Assembly (NCBI RefSeq): GCF_030817215.1
Contig: NZ_JAUSZA010000001.1
Span: 7,042,501-7,106,500, forward strand
Length of the DNA stretch: 64,000 nucleotides
From: Paenibacillus sp. V4I3
GTDB lineage: Bacteria; Bacillota; Bacilli; Paenibacillales; NBRC-103111
Direction: 5' to 3'
Below, piece after piece: positions 60,626 through 64,000 of the stretch. The position numbers and the translations under genes were made by a program. Positions within the stretch are counted from its first letter, which is position 1. Every line of letters starts with the position of its first letter. The notes beneath the pieces were generated by a model. That model made no database searches. It had not been told where the DNA came from and saw nothing but the letters and a program-made list of their open reading frames with translations.

Positions 60626-63253
60626 TTATGCAAATTGGGAAAGAAGTCCTTCAACTCCGTACAAAGCAGCTTGTAATTTGGATGCATCCTTGCCGCCTGC
60701 TTGCGCCATATCCGGGCGACCGCCTCCGCTACCGCCAACAGCCTGAGCCACTTCTTTAATGATTTTACCTGCATGGAAGCCTTTAGCCACAAGATCTGGC
60801 GTGACAGCAGCAACCAAATTGACTTTGTCATCTGCAACTGCGCCGAGTACGATAACTGCGGAACCTAGCTTTGTCTTCATCTCATCCACAATATTGCGAA
60901 GTGAATCCATATCCGCTGCATTGACTTGTGCAGCCAGCACTGAAACCCCCGCTATTTGCTTCACTTGGTCTGTAAGAGAACCCGCTTCGATTCGCCCAAG
61001 CTTGCTGCGCAGCGACTCGTTTTCACGTGTCAGTTCCTTCACTTGCTGAAGCGCAGCTTCAACACGTTTGGGTACATCTTGAACATTTGATTTGAGCAAG
61101 CCCGCGGATTCTTTCAGTAATTGTAACTGCTGATCAAGGTATTCATACGCACTGCGGCCAGACACCGCTTCGATCCGACGAACACCTGAACCGATACCGG
61201 ACTCGCTGACAATTTTGAATAAGCCAATTTGACCCGTATTCTGAACATGGCAACCGCCGCACAGCTCTAAGCTGTAATCGCCAACTTGCACAACGCGCAC
61301 GATATCACCGTACTTCTCGCCGAACAAAGCCATAGCTCCCATTGCTTTCGCGTCAGCGATTGCTTTGAGTGAAATATCCACATTCGTGTTATTCCAGATT
61401 TGACGGTTCACACGCTGTTCTACGTCCTGCAGCTCTTCGCTGCTAATGCTTCCGAAATGCGAGAAGTCAAACCGTAAACGGTCAGGTTCAACCAAAGAAC
61501 CCGCTTGGTTAACATGTGTTCCTAGTACTTCTTTAAGCGCCTTGTGCAGCAAATGTGTAGCTGTATGGTTCTTAATGATATCCCCACGCTCTGCAGCAGC
61601 AACAATAGCTTCTACCGAATCACCATTGCGAAGAACACCCGACACAACAAGTACTTTGTGAACGTGCTGGCCATGAGGCGCTTTGATAACATCTTCAACC
61701 TTCAATGACACTTGGTTACTTCGAATTATACCATAGTCACTTACCTGACCGCCGCTTTCAGCGTAGAAAGGAGTTCGATCCAATACGACCTGACAGGTCT
61801 CACCAACTCCGACGAGGTCAACGAGTTCATTCTCATGAACGATCGCCACGATACTTGCAGTAACTACCAATTCATTATATCCAACAAATTCGCTTTTAAT
61901 CGTTAATTCAGACAGCGGTCCACCTTGTACCTTCATACCGCCTTCTTTATGACTGGCCGCTCTAGCACGGTCGCGCTGTTCCTGCATGGAAGTATCAAAT
62001 CCTTCACGGTCAACCGTTAAGCCCTTCTCAGAAGCGAAATCTTCGGTCAAATCGAAAGGGAAGCCATACGTATCATACAGCTTAAAAGCATCCGGTCCGC
62101 TAATCTGCTTCGTCCCCGCTTGACGTGTCTTTTCTACCATTTCGGCTAAAATGATCAAGCCATCGCTTAACGTTTCATGGAAACGTTCCTCTTCGGTTCG
62201 GATGACCTTCTCGATAAATTCTCGTTTATCTACAACTTCCGTGTAGTAAACGCCCATTATCTCACCAACTGTTGGTACGAGCTTATGAAGGAATGGCTTA
62301 TCAAGTCCAAGTACTTTGCCGTATCGTACAGCGCGGCGCAGCAATCGCCGGATAACATAACCGCGTCCTTCATTAGAAGGCAGAACGCCATCACCAACGG
62401 AGAAAGCAACGGTGCGTATGTGGTCAGCGATGACTTTGAGTGCAACATCATGCTCTCCGTTCACGTGATATTTCACACCCGTAAGCTCACATGTTTTATC
62501 AATAATCGGCTTAAACAAATCCGTGTCAAAGTTTGAGTCCACATCTTGCAGAATCGAAGCAAAACGTTCTAATCCTGCCCCGGTATCAATATTTTTGTTA
62601 GGGAGCGGTGTATAGCTGCCGTCTTTATTATGGTTGAATTGCGTAAACACGAGGTTCCAAACTTCTAGGAAACGCTCATTTTCCCCACCTGGCCAGCATT
62701 CTGGATCAGACAAATCACCGTATTTATCGCCGCGATCATAGAAAATCTCTGTACAAGGACCACATGGACCCTCGCCAATATCCCAGAAATTATCTTCTTT
62801 GAGCTTATAAATACGCTCTTCGGGTATACCAATTTGTTTGTTCCAAATTTCAAAAGCTTCCTCATCATCTTCATGCACAGTGACAGAAATACGATTCGGA
62901 TCAAAGCCGATCCATTGCGGATCAGTCAAAAACTCCCAAGCCCAAGGAATGACTTCTTTTTTAAAGTAGTCTCCGATGGAGAAATTCCCCAGCATCTCAA
63001 AGAACGTATGATGTCGGCGTGTTTTACCCACATTTTCAATATCATTCGTACGAATACATTTCTGGGCATTCGTAATCCGCGGATTCTCAGGAATTTCGCG
63101 TCCATCCAAATACGGCTTTAAAGGAGCAATTCCCGCATTTATCCACAAGAGTGAAGGGTCATTATGTGGGACGAGTGATGAGCTTGGCTCTACCTTATGC
63201 CCTTTACTTGCAAAGAACTGCAACCACTTGGAACGTATTTCACTTGCTTTCAT
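60626..63253 (-). CDS. alaS: Alanyl-tRNA synthetase
   Basis: About 875 residues, full length. Class II core at the N-terminus (SSLVPHNDPSLLWINAGIAP, RITNAQKCIRTNDIENVGKT, TFFEMLGNFSIGDYFKKEVI), the editing-site HxxxH in NHTATHLLHKAL, the second zinc site LELCGGCHVQ, and a C-terminal oligomerisation/DHHA1 part with GGSGGGRPDMAQAGGKD. It charges tRNA-Ala. ATG 63253 follows GGAGG at 10 nt; the longer frame to 63316 overlaps the T-box. Controlled by the T-box leader. Confidence 0.96.
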   Translation of the reverse strand: MKASEIRSKWLQFFASKGHKVEPSSSLVPHNDPSLLWINAGIAPLKPYLDGREIPENPRITNAQKCIRTNDIENVGKTRRHHTFFEMLGNFSIGDYFKKEVIPWAWEFLTDPQWIGFDPNRISVTVHEDDEEAFEIWNKQIGIPEERIYKLKEDNFWDIGEGPCGPCTEIFYDRGDKYGDLSDPECWPGGENERFLEVWNLVFTQFNHNKDGSYTPLPNKNIDTGAGLERFASILQDVDSNFDTDLFKPIIDKTCELTGVKYHVNGEHDVALKVIADHIRTVAFSVGDGVLPSNEGRGYVIRRLLRRAVRYGKVLGLDKPFLHKLVPTVGEIMGVYYTEVVDKREFIEKVIRTEEERFHETLSDGLIILAEMVEKTRQAGTKQISGPDAFKLYDTYGFPFDLTEDFASEKGLTVDREGFDTSMQEQRDRARAASHKEGGMKVQGGPLSELTIKSEFVGYNELVVTASIVAIVHENELVDLVGVGETCQVVLDRTPFYAESGGQVSDYGIIRSNQVSLKVEDVIKAPHGQHVHKVLVVSGVLRNGDSVEAIVAAAERGDIIKNHTATHLLHKALKEVLGTHVNQAGSLVEPDRLRFDFSHFGSISSEELQDVEQRVNRQIWNNTNVDISLKAIADAKAMGAMALFGEKYGDIVRVVQVGDYSLELCGGCHVQNTGQIGLFKIVSESGIGSGVRRIEAVSGRSAYEYLDQQLQLLKESAGLLKSNVQDVPKRVEAALQQVKELTRENESLRSKLGRIEAGSLTDQVKQIAGVSVLAAQVNAADMDSLRNIVDEMKTKLGSAVIVLGAVADDKVNLVAAVTPDLVAKGFHAGKIIKEVAQAVGGSGGGRPDMAQAGGKDASKLQAALYGVEGLLSQFA

Positions 63254-63296
63254 CTTTTTCAAGCCTCCATATTTATCAATTGTTCGAAAAACAAAC

Positions 63297-63591
63297 AAAA
63301 AACGCCCCTGTAACATACAGGGACGAATAATCGCGGTACCACCCTGGTTATTGTGTTCGGCTCACCCTTGTATATAGCAAGAGGAAACAAACGCAATCTC
63401 CTTGTGCGGATCTGTAACGGGTCCAACCGGTGGAGTTCATCCACACTCCGAAACGAGCTTTGGGCCATCCTAGCACCGAAAGGTTCTCACAGCCGCTACT
63501 GGCAGTAATACTGCTCTAGCGGAACCTTCTCTCTGACGATGGACTATGGCTTACTAAAGTTTCATCAACGCTTTCAATTCAGATATAGATA
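63297..63591 (-). ncRNA. T-box riboswitch leader of alaS
   Basis: The antiterminator bulge AGGGTGGTACCGCG (63332-63345) and the competing terminator (63297-63325: CGTCCCTG, loop, CAGGGGCG, then TTTTTT) are clear. Upstream, CAGAGAG near 63530 is the Stem I GA motif. On the 3' side of Stem I, CGGTGCTAGGATGG places GCT (63472-63474) as an alanine specifier followed by a purine; CCATC and GATGG can close the stem. Uncharged tRNA-Ala would permit read-through into alaS. Confidence 0.93.
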
Positions 63592-63597
63592 AGGCAA

Positions 63598-63626
63598 ATT
63601 ATAACTATATGCTAGTACCCTGTCAA
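63598..63626 (-). promoter_or_regulatory. Consensus sigma-A promoter of alaS
   Basis: Minus strand TTGACA (63621-63626) and TATAAT (63598-63603) with a 17-bp spacer: both hexamers perfect. Transcription starts about 63591. Confidence 0.85.
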
Positions 63627-63798
63627 TATTCATGTAAAGCTTTGGGCTCTACTTCCATTCAATGTAACAAATGTTAATGAAACCAAACCTTTAAGGGGAT
63701 CGTATGCAAACTCGGATCCAATTTCAAGAACAAAAAGAGCAAAAAGAAGAAAAGGACGACAAAGGGGACGACATAGATAAAAATTTAAAAAATCACGG

Positions 63799-63855
63799 TT
63801 GACAATCATTCTCAATGAACGTATACTAAGTTTAATGATAATGATTTTCATTATC
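63799..63855 (+). promoter_or_regulatory. Fur-controlled promoter pointing right
   Basis: TTGACA (63799-63804), 17-bp spacer, TATACT (63822-63827). GATAATGATTTTCATTATC (63837-63855) matches the 19-bp Fur box at 17 positions and lies on the start site. A second 7-1-7-type box, TGACAATCATTCTCA (63800-63814), overlaps the -35. Iron repression is very likely. Confidence 0.8.
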
Positions 63856-64000
63856 GCACTAAGACATATCGCAAGAATTCGTATACTTATTCCGTAGCCC
63901 ATTCGATGGTTTACGCATGGCCACACCTTTCATATCCTCAACCCTCGTGCAGAACCCCTCTGAACCATGATCCCGCAAGTCATGGCTCAGAGGGGTTCTG
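63834..64000 (+). ncRNA. Candidate Fur-regulated small RNA, cut by window edge
   Basis: From the predicted start (about 63834) to the window end there is no convincing gene: the only ATG frame (63917) has 17 codons and no RBS. The end is a 21-bp near-perfect stem (63950-63970 with 63980-64000, one mismatch) rich in GC; whether a T-run follows lies outside the window. A C-rich single-stranded stretch (CACACCTTTC, ATCCTCAACCCTCG) just before the stem could pair with Shine-Dalgarno sequences, as in B. subtilis FsrA. Alternatively this is a long 5' leader of a gene beyond the edge. Confidence 0.4.

Noticed and set aside
63630..63926. 98-residue minus-strand frame at the right end
   Set aside because: It runs through the Fur promoter region and lies upstream of the alaS promoter; no RBS and no domain.

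Overview
The window reads as a Gram-positive, endospore-forming, low-to-mid GC Firmicute of the Paenibacillus type. The evidence is two T-box leaders (upstream of serC and alaS), Bacillus-style RBSs and sigma-A promoters, a candidate sigma-H/Spo0A promoter, several YesM/YesN-type two-component systems, and a gene order alaS-ireB-ruvX-DUF1292-mltG-U32-U32 ... pbpI that matches the B. subtilis yrr region. Species cannot be read from the sequence. No rRNA, tRNA, prophage, transposase or CRISPR was seen.

Layout. 1-3254: a CstA/BtsT-family carrier (cut by the left edge) with a LytS/LytT-type (BtsS/BtsR-like) two-component system, probably pyruvate or related carbon uptake, with a CcpA (cre) site at the carrier promoter. 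3399-14088: an MFS exporter, then a sugar locus in the order kinase, AraC-type regulator, lipoprotein, two permeases, NagZ-like GH3 hydrolase and ROK kinase. The hydrolase is interrupted by an in-frame TAG and the ROK gene by a one-base frameshift. 14227-15095: OsmC and SMR exporter genes. 15096-17538: degenerate repeats, a DUF559-type endonuclease gene and a 112-bp tandem array. 17539-25270: a chemoreceptor, a lipid kinase, an Aas/LplT lysophospholipid pair, a 154-bp tandem array and a VOC protein.

25312-41069: phosphate-ester uptake. GlpQ/UgpQ-type phosphodiesterase diverges from ugpA-ugpE-ugpB. Then, all on the minus strand, come a kinase, an AraC-type regulator, an AfuA/FbpA-like binding protein, ATPase and fused permease, followed by a membrane-anchored binding protein, a PP2C-like phosphatase and a chemoreceptor. 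41200-42736: T-box and serC. 43076-49856: pdhABCD, a divergent esterase, and the lipoate-transfer enzyme LipL that would serve PdhC. 50097-53165: a sporulation-type histidine kinase converging on PbpI. 53316-55496: a third chemoreceptor. 55669-63591: the conserved alaS-to-U32 block. 63592-64000: a Fur-boxed promoter running to a strong hairpin at the right edge, possibly an iron-responsive small RNA.

The most unusual items are a hairpin-plus-Shine-Dalgarno module repeated in front of aas, pdhB and mltG; the two strictly periodic palindrome-rich arrays (112 bp and 154 bp); the double lesion in nagZ and the ROK gene; the kinase-regulator-transporter-anchored binding protein-PP2C-chemoreceptor cluster; and the Fur-controlled transcript at the right end.
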